A stretch of 24,561 nt of DNA. Source: Arthrobacter sp. Its GTDB lineage: Bacteria; Actinomycetota; Actinomycetes; Actinomycetales; Micrococcaceae. The stretch is taken from assembly GCA_030146405.1 (NCBI GenBank), contig JASLBS010000258.1, positions 1 through 24,561 of the forward strand, written 5' to 3'. This document shows positions 13,290 to 21,191 of this stretch, piece after piece (position 1 is the first letter of the stretch; the number at the start of each line of letters is the position of its first letter). Below the pieces are notes generated by a model. It did no database searches. It was not told the origin of the DNA and was given only the letters and a program-made list of their open reading frames with translations. A program made the position numbers and the translations under genes.

Positions 13290-13991
13290 CTATCTCAGCA
13301 GGGCCACATCCGAGACGAGTTCGATGTGCTCGTGCATGGCATCCGCCGCCGCCGTCGCGTCCTGTGCCCGGATGGCTGCGGCGATACTGCGGTGCGACGT
13401 CAGGGACTGCTCGGGCCGCCCGGGTTGGGCCAGGGATTCGAGGCGGGTCTCCAGGACCATCTCAGCGATGAAGGCCATCAGCTGTGCCATGACGGGGGAG
13501 TGGGCCGCCGCCGTGACGGACTGATGGAAGAGTTCGTCACCGTGGGCCCCGCGGTCGCCGCCGTCGATCTCCGCCCGCATCGATTCGAGCGCGTGGTCGA
13601 TCGCGGCGAGGTCCTCCTCCGTGCGCCGCTCCGCCGCCAGGGCGGCGAGTCTCACCTCCAGGGTGCTGCGCGCCTCCACGATGTCGGGGAGCCGGCTCTG
13701 GTGCTCCCTCAATCCTTTGATGACGGTTGCGACACTGGCACGGTGGCGGAGCACGGCGCCCGTGCCGTGCTGGACGTCGATGACCCCGAGCACCTCGAGC
13801 GCCACCAACGCCTGGGCGAGGGTGGCACGCGAGACACCGAGGCGTTCGGCGAGGTCGCGCTCGGCGGGCAGGAGGTCCCCCGGCCGGAGCCTGGCGGACT
13901 CGATGTAACCGAGGAGCTGTTCCACGAGCTGCTCGTACAGGCGCGGCCGCGCAATGCGGCCCAGAGGTTGTGGACGGGCTGGCTCGGTCAT
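13290..13991 (-). CDS. FadR/GntR-family transcriptional regulator (MatR-like by context)
   Basis: A 233-residue GntR regulator of the FadR subfamily. The winged helix is at about residues 15-85 (LYEQLVEQLLGYI, LLPAERDLAERLGVSRATLAQAL, GTGAVL). The all-helical FCD ligand domain is at about 103-225, with the expected D/H metal-site residues (DELFHQSV and the late AAAIRAQDATAAADAMHEHI region). Such regulators sense organic acids, often via a bound metal. It diverges from the MatC-type carrier across 141 bp that hold a TTGACA box and a palindrome, so it is likely the local regulator, usually a repressor released by the pathway substrate. The start at 13991 follows a GGGGGAG. The MatR analogy is inferred from gene order, not residue identity. 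Confidence 0.85.
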   Translation of the reverse strand: MTEPARPQPLGRIARPRLYEQLVEQLLGYIESARLRPGDLLPAERDLAERLGVSRATLAQALVALEVLGVIDVQHGTGAVLRHRASVATVIKGLREHQSRLPDIVEARSTLEVRLAALAAERRTEEDLAAIDHALESMRAEIDGGDRGAHGDELFHQSVTAAAHSPVMAQLMAFIAEMVLETRLESLAQPGRPEQSLTSHRSIAAAIRAQDATAAADAMHEHIELVSDVALLR

Positions 13992-14037
13992 CCTGCATCT
14001 CCCCCTGGTGGTTCCCGCCCATGCTACCGAGAAACGG

Positions 14038-14084
14038 TTGACACGGACATCCGGAGTCCTACAGGCTAGGCCAGTGATCCTGTA
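14038..14084 (+). promoter_or_regulatory. Candidate matC promoter and operator
   Basis: A consensus TTGACA (14038-14043) lies upstream of matC. The perfect inverted repeat TACAGG-N13-CCTGTA (14060-14065 with 14079-14084) begins 16 bp after it, its left arm at the expected -10 position (a weak -10 match itself). A regulator bound there would block initiation, consistent with repression by the divergent FadR-type protein. Confidence 0.4.
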
Positions 14085-14132
14085 ACGCACGTCACAGCCA
14101 GGGTTCCTCCCGTTTCCTGCCGAAGGATGAAG

Positions 14133-15497
14133 ATGTCCGCTCCGATCCTTTCGATCATCATCCTCGCGGTGATGTTCCTGATAGCCACCCTGCTACCCAT
14201 CAACATGGGCGCCCTCGCATTCGTCGGGGCCTTCATCCTCGGAACGGCCGTCCTGGGAATGGAGACCAGCGAGATCGTCGCCGAGTTCCCCGGAGGCCTC
14301 TTCCTCACGCTCGTCGGCGTGACCTATCTCTTCGCCATCGCCCAGAACAACGGGACGATCGACCTCCTGGTCTCCGGCGCGGTGAAACTCGTGAACAACC
14401 GCGTGGCCCTGATCCCCTGGGTCATGTTCCTCATCACCGCCGTCATCACCGCCGTAGGCGCCCTGGGCCCGGCAGCCGTGGCCATCATGGCCCCGGTGGC
14501 ACTCGGCTTCGCAGCACGCCACAGGATCTCCCCCTTGCTCATGGGCATGATGGTGGTCCACGGCGCCCAGGCGGGCGGCTTCTCGCCCATCGCCGTCTAC
14601 GGCGTCATCGTCAATGACATCGTGAGCTCCGCAGGCTTCGAGTACAGCCAGCTCGCAGTGTTCCTCGCGAGTTTCATCTTCAACCTGCTCATCTCCGTGG
14701 TGCTGTTCGTCGTGCTCGGCGGGCGGAAGCTCCTCTCCTCGCGCATGACCCACTTCGTCGAGGAAGCCGCCGAGGCCCGTATGAACGTCAGCGCCGGTGC
14801 ACGAGCAGCGGACGTCACCTTCAAGAGCACCGGCAGCGGCACCTATGGTCCGCGTGACCCCGCGGGCGACGGCGTCACGGCCACCAGGTCCCGCGAGGAC
14901 CGCGTCTCGCAGATCGCCACGATCCTCGGCCTGATCGCGCTCGCGGTGATCGCCCTCGGCTTCAAGGTGGACGTAGGATTCGTGGCCATCACCGTCGCGG
15001 TGGTCCTCGCGCTGATCTCGCCGAAGGCCCAGAGCGGCGCGGTGAACAAGATCGCCTGGTCCACGGTGCTGCTGATCTGCGGCATGCTCACCTTCGTGGG
15101 GGTCCTGCAGGCCGCCGGCACCGTCGAGTACGTGTCCGACGGCGTGGTGGGCCTGGGTATGCCACTGCTCGCGGCACTTCTCATCTGCTACATCGGCGGT
15201 GTGGTGTCCGCGTTCGCGTCCTCCACGGCGATCCTCGCGGCCCTGATCCCGCTGGCCGTCCCGTTCCTCGAGACCGGTGCGGTGGGTGCCGTCGGCCTGG
15301 TGTGTGCGCTCGCGATCTCCTCCACGATCGTGGACGTCTCACCGTTCTCCACCAACGGTGCGCTGGTTCTGGCCAACGCCCCGGAGGGGACGGACAAGGA
15401 GCGGTTCTACAAGCAGATCCTCGGGTACGGAGCCATCGTGGTCGTGGTGGGCCCACTCATCGCATGGCTCGTCCTCGTCGTCCCCGGCTGGCTGTAG
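14133..15497 (+). CDS. matC: MatC-family dicarboxylate (malonate-type) carrier
   Basis: A 454-residue secondary transporter resembling rhizobial MatC, the malonate carrier. The N-terminal half is characteristic: INMGALAFVGAFILG, a FLTLVGVTYLFAIAQNNGTID segment, GALGPAAVAIMAPVAL and HGAQAGGFSPIAVYG, the likely substrate-binding hairpin. A hydrophilic central loop (about residues 200-260) separates it from a second helical bundle with ASSTAILAALIPLAVP and SPFSTNGALVLANAP, the matching inverted-repeat hairpin. About a dozen helices in all. The ATG at 14133 is preferred to the one at 14127, since the GAAGGA ribosome-binding site overlaps the earlier codon. It diverges from the FadR-type gene and heads an apparent operon with the CoA-transferase and carboxyltransferase. 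The actual acid is not proven. Confidence 0.85.
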   Translation: MSAPILSIIILAVMFLIATLLPINMGALAFVGAFILGTAVLGMETSEIVAEFPGGLFLTLVGVTYLFAIAQNNGTIDLLVSGAVKLVNNRVALIPWVMFLITAVITAVGALGPAAVAIMAPVALGFAARHRISPLLMGMMVVHGAQAGGFSPIAVYGVIVNDIVSSAGFEYSQLAVFLASFIFNLLISVVLFVVLGGRKLLSSRMTHFVEEAAEARMNVSAGARAADVTFKSTGSGTYGPRDPAGDGVTATRSREDRVSQIATILGLIALAVIALGFKVDVGFVAITVAVVLALISPKAQSGAVNKIAWSTVLLICGMLTFVGVLQAAGTVEYVSDGVVGLGMPLLAALLICYIGGVVSAFASSTAILAALIPLAVPFLETGAVGAVGLVCALAISSTIVDVSPFSTNGALVLANAPEGTDKERFYKQILGYGAIVVVVGPLIAWLVLVVPGWL

Positions 15498-15545
15498 ACC
15501 CGCCACAGCCGCCGTCCCAACAGCACCAGCTCCCCGGAAGGAACC

Positions 15546-16778
15546 ATGAGCGCCGAGACGAACCTCCCCACCCCGACCTCCGGCCAGAACCGCGCCGGAC
15601 CCCTGGCGGGCCGCCTGGTGGTGGACCTCAGCCGGGCCCTTGCCGGACCCCACGCGGGCATGATGCTCGGTGACCTCGGGGCCCGCGTCATCAAGGTGGA
15701 GACCCCCGGTACGGGGGACGACACGCGTGGCTGGGGCCCGCCCTTCGTGGGACCGGAGGACGACCGGCAGGCCACGTACTTCCTGTCCTGCAACAGGAAC
15801 AAGGAGTCCATCGCCCTGGACCTCAAGAGCGAGGACGGCAAGGACGTGCTCACGGAGCTCCTGCGGCGGGCGGACGTGGTGGTGGAGAACTTCCGGCCCG
15901 GTGTCCTGGACCGCCTCGGCTTCTCCACCGACGCCATGCACGCCCTCAACCCGGGTTTGGTGATCCTCTCGATCACGGGCTTCGGTCATGACGGTCCGGA
16001 GGCGAAGCGCAGCGGTTACGACCAGATCGTGCAGGGCGAGGCCGGCCTGATGTCCGTCACCGGGCCCGATCCCGAGAACCCGCAGCGCGTGGGCGTCCCG
16101 ATCGCCGACCTCCTGTCCGGCATGTACGGCGCTTACGGCGCCGTCGCGGCGCTGCTCGAGCGCGAGCAGACGGGCAAGGGACAGGTGGTCCGCACGTCGC
16201 TCCTGGCCGCCATCGTCGGTGTCCATGCGTTCCAGGGCACACGGACCACGGTGGCCGGTGAGGTGCCGCGGGCGCAGGGCAATCACCACCCGTCGATCGC
16301 CCCGTACGGTCTGTTCAACTGCCGCGGCGGGAAGGTGCAGATCAGTGTGGGGAGCGAGAAGCTGTGGGCCACCTTCACCGCGGCCTTCGGGATCGACGCC
16401 GGGCGCCCCGAGTTCGCCGACAACGCGGAGCGGGTGAGGAATCGGGACCTGGTGATCGGCGTCGTCGAGGACGCCTTCTCGGCCTACGAGGCGGAACCGC
16501 TGCTGGCCAAGCTCAACGAGGCGGGGATCCCCGCGGGCAAGGTGCGGACCCTGGACGAGGTGTACGCCTGGGACCAGGTCCACTCGCAGGGCCTGCTGCT
16601 CTCCGTCCAGCACCCGGTCCTCGGGACGATCGAGCTGCCCGGTCCGCCGCTGCGTTTCTTCGACGACACCGGTGAGACCACACCGACCTCCCACACGGCG
16701 CCACCGCTGCTCGACGGCGACGGTGAGGCGATCCGCGCCTGGCTGGTACGAACACCATCGGGAGGTGCCGACGCGTGA
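15546..16778 (+). CDS. Class III CoA-transferase (CaiB/BaiF family)
   Basis: A 410-residue family III CoA-transferase, which moves CoA between carboxylic acids through aspartyl-anhydride and thioester intermediates in an interlocked dimer. Recognisable parts: LVVDLSRALAGPHAGMMLGDLGARVIKVE, the RNKESIALDLKS segment, DVVVENFRPGVLDRLG, GYDQIVQGEAGLMSVTG, and PIADLLSGMYGAYG with D188 as the expected catalytic aspartate (aligned by eye to the GD loop in this fold). GAAGGA lies a few bases upstream of the ATG, 48 bp after matC, and the 3' end overlaps the next gene by 4 bp, so an operon is very likely. By context it activates the imported dicarboxylate to its CoA ester. Donor and acceptor acids are not readable from sequence. 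Confidence 0.88.
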   Translation: MSAETNLPTPTSGQNRAGPLAGRLVVDLSRALAGPHAGMMLGDLGARVIKVETPGTGDDTRGWGPPFVGPEDDRQATYFLSCNRNKESIALDLKSEDGKDVLTELLRRADVVVENFRPGVLDRLGFSTDAMHALNPGLVILSITGFGHDGPEAKRSGYDQIVQGEAGLMSVTGPDPENPQRVGVPIADLLSGMYGAYGAVAALLEREQTGKGQVVRTSLLAAIVGVHAFQGTRTTVAGEVPRAQGNHHPSIAPYGLFNCRGGKVQISVGSEKLWATFTAAFGIDAGRPEFADNAERVRNRDLVIGVVEDAFSAYEAEPLLAKLNEAGIPAGKVRTLDEVYAWDQVHSQGLLLSVQHPVLGTIELPGPPLRFFDDTGETTPTSHTAPPLLDGDGEAIRAWLVRTPSGGADA

Positions 16779-18286
16779 GTGCGGAGGGGCGCATACGGCA
16801 CCTGACCGCCCGCGAACTCATCGACGTCGTGCTCGACGCCGGTTCCTTCACCTCGTGGGACGAGCCCGTGCCGGTTGCCGGACCGCGCATCGCGCCCTCC
16901 TACGCGGAGGAACTGCGCAGGGCCGGGGAGAAGAGCGGGGCGGACGAGTCCGTGCTCACCGGGGAGGGCCTCATCCGCGGCAGGCGCGTGGCCGTGATCG
17001 TCTCCGAGTTCATGTTCCTCGCCGGGTCCATCGGCAGTGCCGCAGCCACCCGCATCACCGCGGCGATCCAACGGGCGACGTCGGAACTCCTGCCGCTGCT
17101 GGCCGGACCGGCGTCGGGCGGTACACGCATGCAGGAGGGCACGCCCGCCTTCCTGTCCATGGTGGACATCACCGGTGCAGTGCGCGCCCACCGGCAGGCT
17201 GGTCTGCCCTACCTCGTCTACCTGCGCCATCCCACCACGGGGGGTGTCATGGCGTCCTGGGGTTCGTTGGGCCACGTCACCGTGGCCGAGCCCGGGGCGC
17301 TGCTCGGTTTCCTGGGCCCGCGCGTCTACGAGGCCCTGTACGGTCGGCAGTTCCCGCCGGGGGTCCAGACCGCCGAGCACCTCTTCGACCGGGGTCTGAT
17401 CGACGCCGTGGTTCCACCCGAGCACCTGGCGGGGATCGTGGACACCGCACTCACCGTGCTGCTGGCCAGGCCGGAGGTCATGCCCATGGTGCCGTCGACG
17501 GTCTCGGTACGCGCGGGTGACGGGGACGCATGGACCTCCATCCTCATCTCGCGCAACCGCAGGCGCCCCGATCTCCTGCGCCTCCTGGCCCACGGCGCCC
17601 GGGACGTCCTGCCGCTGAACGGTACGGGCCAGGGTGAACGGGATCCGGGGTTGCTGCTCGCGCTGGCCCGCTTCGGTGAGCAGCCCTGCATCGTGCTGGG
17701 ACACCAGCGCCCGCGCCGCTCGGAAGACAGTGCCATGGGACCGGCGTCGCTCCGGGAGGCCCGCCGCGGCATGAAGCTCGCGGAGGAACTGGGACTACCG
17801 CTGCTCACGGTCATCGACACAGCCGGAGCGGACCTGTCCAAGGAAGCGGAGGAGGGCGGTCTGGCCGGTGAGATAGCCCGCTCCCTGTACGACCTCATCG
17901 GGCTCGCCTCCCCCTCCGTCTCCGTCCTGCTCGGCCAGGGGGCGGGCGGCGGTGCACTCGCGCTGCTGCCGGCGGACAGCACCATCGCCGCCGAACACGC
18001 GTGGCTCTCGCCGTTGCCCCCGGAGGGTGCGAGCGCCATCGTGCACCGCACGGTGGACCGCGCAGCCGAGATGGCCGAGGCCCAGGGCGTCAAGATCGCC
18101 GCGCTCGTCGGACGCGGAGTCGTGGACCACGTGGTGGACGAGCAACCCGACGCCGCGGAGGAGAGCCGGGCATTCTGCGAGCGGATGGCTGCCGCCATCG
18201 AGTACGAGCTGGCGCGGGTGCGCGAGCTTCCCACGATCGATCGCCCGACGCGCCGTTCGACGAAGTACCGGGCAGCGACGGTGTAG
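16775..18286 (+). CDS. Fused beta-alpha carboxyltransferase, AccDA-like, without zinc ribbon
   Basis: A 503-residue fusion of two crotonase-fold carboxyltransferase halves. Beta half (about 1-235): HLTARELIDVVLDAGSF, SGGTRMQEG at 114-122, HPTTGGVMASWG, GFLGPRVYEAL. Alpha half (about 255-490): EARRGMKLAEELGLPLLTVIDTAGAD with DTAGAD at 348-353, GQGAGGGALALL at 387-398, LSPLPPEGASAI. It starts directly at the beta core; only two cysteines (C305, C468) exist, so the AccD zinc ribbon is absent. GTG start overlaps the CoA-transferase stop (GTGA), with GGAGG upstream. Classical members move CO2 between biotin and acetyl-CoA, but no biotin carboxylase or biotin carrier gene is in the window. By context it may decarboxylate malonyl-CoA, like MdcD/MdcE. 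That function is an inference. Confidence 0.85.
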   Translation: MSAEGRIRHLTARELIDVVLDAGSFTSWDEPVPVAGPRIAPSYAEELRRAGEKSGADESVLTGEGLIRGRRVAVIVSEFMFLAGSIGSAAATRITAAIQRATSELLPLLAGPASGGTRMQEGTPAFLSMVDITGAVRAHRQAGLPYLVYLRHPTTGGVMASWGSLGHVTVAEPGALLGFLGPRVYEALYGRQFPPGVQTAEHLFDRGLIDAVVPPEHLAGIVDTALTVLLARPEVMPMVPSTVSVRAGDGDAWTSILISRNRRRPDLLRLLAHGARDVLPLNGTGQGERDPGLLLALARFGEQPCIVLGHQRPRRSEDSAMGPASLREARRGMKLAEELGLPLLTVIDTAGADLSKEAEEGGLAGEIARSLYDLIGLASPSVSVLLGQGAGGGALALLPADSTIAAEHAWLSPLPPEGASAIVHRTVDRAAEMAEAQGVKIAALVGRGVVDHVVDEQPDAAEESRAFCERMAAAIEYELARVRELPTIDRPTRRSTKYRAATV

Positions 18287-18484
18287 GGCGTCCCCGAGGT
18301 GGGGGTGCCGGCATTCCCGCACCGGCCGCGCCGAGTTGCGGAGCGGTTCCGTCTGCGGTTGCACGCAGTTCATCGAACGGTCATCTCCCAGGACTTGCAT
18401 CGGAAGAGCCAGGCAGAGACACCCAGGAACACCCCGAGCGGGGCATCCGGGTGGTTCCGTCCCGATCAGCCAAGGAGATTGACC

Positions 18485-19510
18485 ATGCGTTCCCTCGCTC
18501 GTACCGCCCTCATCGCAGTACCCCTGGTTCTCGTGACTGCCTGTGCAGCAGGTGCCGACGGCGGAACCAGCGCGGACGGAACGGACAGTGCCGGGCTCAG
18601 CGGCACGATCACCGTCTACACCTCGGAACCACAGGCGAAGATCGACGAGATCGTGGCCGCCTACAACGAGGTCGAGCCCGAGGTCGACGTGCAGGTCTTC
18701 CGGGCTGCTACCGGGGAGCTCAAGACGCGTATCGCCGCCGAGAAGGAGTCCGGGTCCATCCAGGCGGACATCGTCCTCGCCGCCGACGTTCCCACGTTCG
18801 AGGCCTACGCCGCCGAGGGGGACCTCCAGGAACTCGACCTGCAGAACGATGCCGACCTGAACCAGGACGTCGTGGACCCCGAGGGCTTCTACGTGGGCAC
18901 ACGCATCATCCCCACGGTGATCGCCTACAACACCACGATGATCGACGCCGCACCGGAGAGCTGGGCGGAGCTCACGGGGTCCGAGTTCAAGGACCAGATC
19001 GCGATGCCGAACCCCGACGTCTCCGGAGCCGCCGCCTTCAACACGGCGGTCTGGCTGCAGCAGGAGAACCTCGGCGAGAAGTGGCTGACCGCCCTCGTGG
19101 AGAACAACCCCACTGTGCTCGAGAGCAACGGGCCGGTGGGACAGGCGGTCGCGGACGGCACGGCGGGAATCGGCATCGTGGTGGACTACGTGGCGAGGGA
19201 GCTGGCGGACAAGGGCTCACCCATCGCACTGAACTACCCGACCGACGGCGTGCCCTACGTCTCGCAGCCGGCCGGGGTCTTCACCGACTCCCGGAACGCG
19301 GCCGCGGCGAACAGCTTCATCGACTTCCTCGTCTCGCAGGAGGGGCAGGAGATTGCCGTCGAGCAGTCCTACGTACCCGTGCGGGACGACGTCGGGGTGC
19401 CGGAGGGCGCACCGGAACTGGCGGACATCAACCTCATCACTCCGGATCTGGAGCAGATCGCGGCAACGCAGGACGAGGCGGTCGCCACCTTCAATGACCT
19501 CCTCCGGTGA
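18485..19510 (+). CDS. ABC importer substrate-binding lipoprotein (AfuA/FbpA-like fold)
   Basis: A 341-residue extracellular binding protein. The signal peptide ends in the lipobox V-T-A-C with C20 as the lipidated residue. The mature part begins GTITVYTSEPQAKIDEIVAAY, and includes QADIVLAADVPTFEAY and the late SYVPVRDDV, typical of the cluster that contains ferric-ion, 2-aminoethylphosphonate and related binding proteins. At the place where FbpA has its iron-binding tyrosine pair, this protein reads VVDYVARE (D234, Y235, V236), so the iron site is not intact and another ligand is likely. AAGGAG lies upstream of the ATG. The permease start lies inside its 3' end. The 198 bp before it hold only a weak 5-bp hairpin (18304-18323) and no convincing promoter. 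Confidence 0.88.
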   Translation: MRSLARTALIAVPLVLVTACAAGADGGTSADGTDSAGLSGTITVYTSEPQAKIDEIVAAYNEVEPEVDVQVFRAATGELKTRIAAEKESGSIQADIVLAADVPTFEAYAAEGDLQELDLQNDADLNQDVVDPEGFYVGTRIIPTVIAYNTTMIDAAPESWAELTGSEFKDQIAMPNPDVSGAAAFNTAVWLQQENLGEKWLTALVENNPTVLESNGPVGQAVADGTAGIGIVVDYVARELADKGSPIALNYPTDGVPYVSQPAGVFTDSRNAAAANSFIDFLVSQEGQEIAVEQSYVPVRDDVGVPEGAPELADINLITPDLEQIAATQDEAVATFNDLLR

Positions 19511-21191
19511 CATCGCACTCCTCTCAGGACATCATCCGCGCAAAGCCGTAGTCCGCGACGGATTCGGGGTACTACGCGCAGCAGTGTGGATCGTCCTGAC
19601 GGTACTGATCCTCCTCCCGCTCGCCATGGTGGTCCGCCTCGGCGTACGGCCCGGGAATGCGTCGCTCATCCTGACTCCGGAGGTACTGGACGCAACCATC
19701 AACAGCGTGTCCTCCGCCGCCGGGTCCGCGCTCCTCGCGACGATCATGGGAGCACTGCTCGCCGTGTTCCTGGACAGGACCGATCTCCCCGGCCGTACTG
19801 CGCTCCGCTGGGTGTTCCTTCTCCCCTTCCTGATCCCGCCCTTCATCGGTGCGATGGCCTGGATCGCGCTCCTGGGGCCCAATGGTCCGGTCAACGGACT
19901 GCTCAGGACCGTGGTCGGGACGGACACGCCGAACGTCAGCGTGTTCGGTGGATGGGGCGTCGTCTTCCTGCTGTCCGTTCACTCCTACCCCTTCGCCTAC
20001 CTGGTGATCGCAGCAGCCATGCGCCGGGTCCCGTCGGGTCTCGAGGAAGCAGCCCGCATCAGCGGTGCGACGACCTGGCAGACCCTGCGGGACATCACGC
20101 TGCCACTCATGCGCCCCGGTCTGCTGGCAGCCCTGATGCTCACGTTCGTCGCGAACCTCTCGGACTTCGGCATTCCGGCGCTGATCGGACTTCCGGAGCG
20201 GTACACCACCCTCACCACCCTCGTGTACCGGTACCTTGCCTCGGGCACGATCAGCAACCCCCTTCCTGCCGTCTCTGCCATCGGACTGGTGCTCCTGGTG
20301 CTCGCCCTGGCCGCCGTCGTCCTGCAGCGGAGGTTCACCTCCGGGCTCGAACTCGACGGTGACTCCCGTGTGGGTACTCCGCTCGCTCTCGGCCGGCTAC
20401 GCCTCCCGCTCAGCGGGGCACTGGGGGTCATCGCCGCGTGCATCTGCGTCTTCCCGCTCCTGGCGCTCACCTCACAGGCCCTCCTTCCTGCACCGGGAAT
20501 TCCCCTGACCTGGGACACGGTGACCCTGGACAACATCACCAATGCCGTCACGTCGCGTGGCGCCCGCCGGGGGTTCAGCAACTCGATCTTCCTCGCGGTG
20601 GGTGCAGCGCTGATCTGCGGAGTTCTCGGGCTCGGTGTCGCAGCCCTCCTGATGCGTACCCGGAGCCGGACCAATGCGGCTCTCGACGTGACGGTCCTCC
20701 TTCCGCAGGCTCTGCCCGGACTCGTGGTGGCCGTCGCCTGGCTGCTCGTGGCTCCTCTGCTCGGCATCTTCAACACGCCGTGGGTGATCCTCGGGGCCTA
20801 CGTCACCGCGTTCCTGGCACTCGTGGTGCAGGCCGTCAGGGCGCCCCTGCAGTCCGTGCCGACATCGCTCGACGAAGCGGCACGGCTGGCCGGTGCGTCA
20901 CCGCTCCGGGCGCTGACCGACGTGGCGGTGCGGTTGGCAGCGCCCGCCGCGCTCACGGGAGGCGTCGTCGTGCTGTTGACGGCCGTGAGGGAACTGACGA
21001 TCTCCGTGCTGCTCGTGGCCCCGGGGAGCCAGACGTTGGGCGTCGTCATCTTCAACCTGCAACAGGCCGGGGACTACAACTCGGCGTCGGCGCTCGCCCT
21101 GATCGTCGCACTCACCGGGATCGCCGGGCTCTCGCTCACGGCGGGTCTGAGTGCGCGTGCGGCGGCACGATCACTGCAAAGGAGAACCTGA
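19494..21191 (+). CDS. ABC importer permease, two fused membrane domains (FbpB/ThiP type)
   Basis: A 565-residue permease with two consecutive binding-protein-dependent transport domains, about six helices each. Each half has its ATPase-contact EAA loop: EEAARISGATTWQTLRDITLP in the first (about residues 183-203) and DEAARLAGASPLRALTDVAV in the second (about residues 460-480). This fused layout is standard in iron, thiamine and aminoethylphosphonate importers. The ATG at 19494 lies 17 bp inside the binding-protein gene, and the hydrophobic region begins about 25 residues later. The stop overlaps the ATPase start (ATGA). The three genes form a compact operon. The substrate is set by the binding protein and is unknown. 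Confidence 0.87.
   Translation: MTSSGDIALLSGHHPRKAVVRDGFGVLRAAVWIVLTVLILLPLAMVVRLGVRPGNASLILTPEVLDATINSVSSAAGSALLATIMGALLAVFLDRTDLPGRTALRWVFLLPFLIPPFIGAMAWIALLGPNGPVNGLLRTVVGTDTPNVSVFGGWGVVFLLSVHSYPFAYLVIAAAMRRVPSGLEEAARISGATTWQTLRDITLPLMRPGLLAALMLTFVANLSDFGIPALIGLPERYTTLTTLVYRYLASGTISNPLPAVSAIGLVLLVLALAAVVLQRRFTSGLELDGDSRVGTPLALGRLRLPLSGALGVIAACICVFPLLALTSQALLPAPGIPLTWDTVTLDNITNAVTSRGARRGFSNSIFLAVGAALICGVLGLGVAALLMRTRSRTNAALDVTVLLPQALPGLVVAVAWLLVAPLLGIFNTPWVILGAYVTAFLALVVQAVRAPLQSVPTSLDEAARLAGASPLRALTDVAVRLAAPAALTGGVVVLLTAVRELTISVLLVAPGSQTLGVVIFNLQQAGDYNSASALALIVALTGIAGLSLTAGLSARAAARSLQRRT

Noticed and set aside
15339..16694. A 451-codon minus-strand frame opposite the CoA-transferase
   Set aside because: Same cause: a compositional shadow of a clearly recognised gene, with no ribosome-binding site or domain.
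18304..18323. Hairpin after the carboxyltransferase gene as a terminator
   Set aside because: Five pairs and a 10-nt loop are too weak to decide whether the ABC importer is a separate operon.
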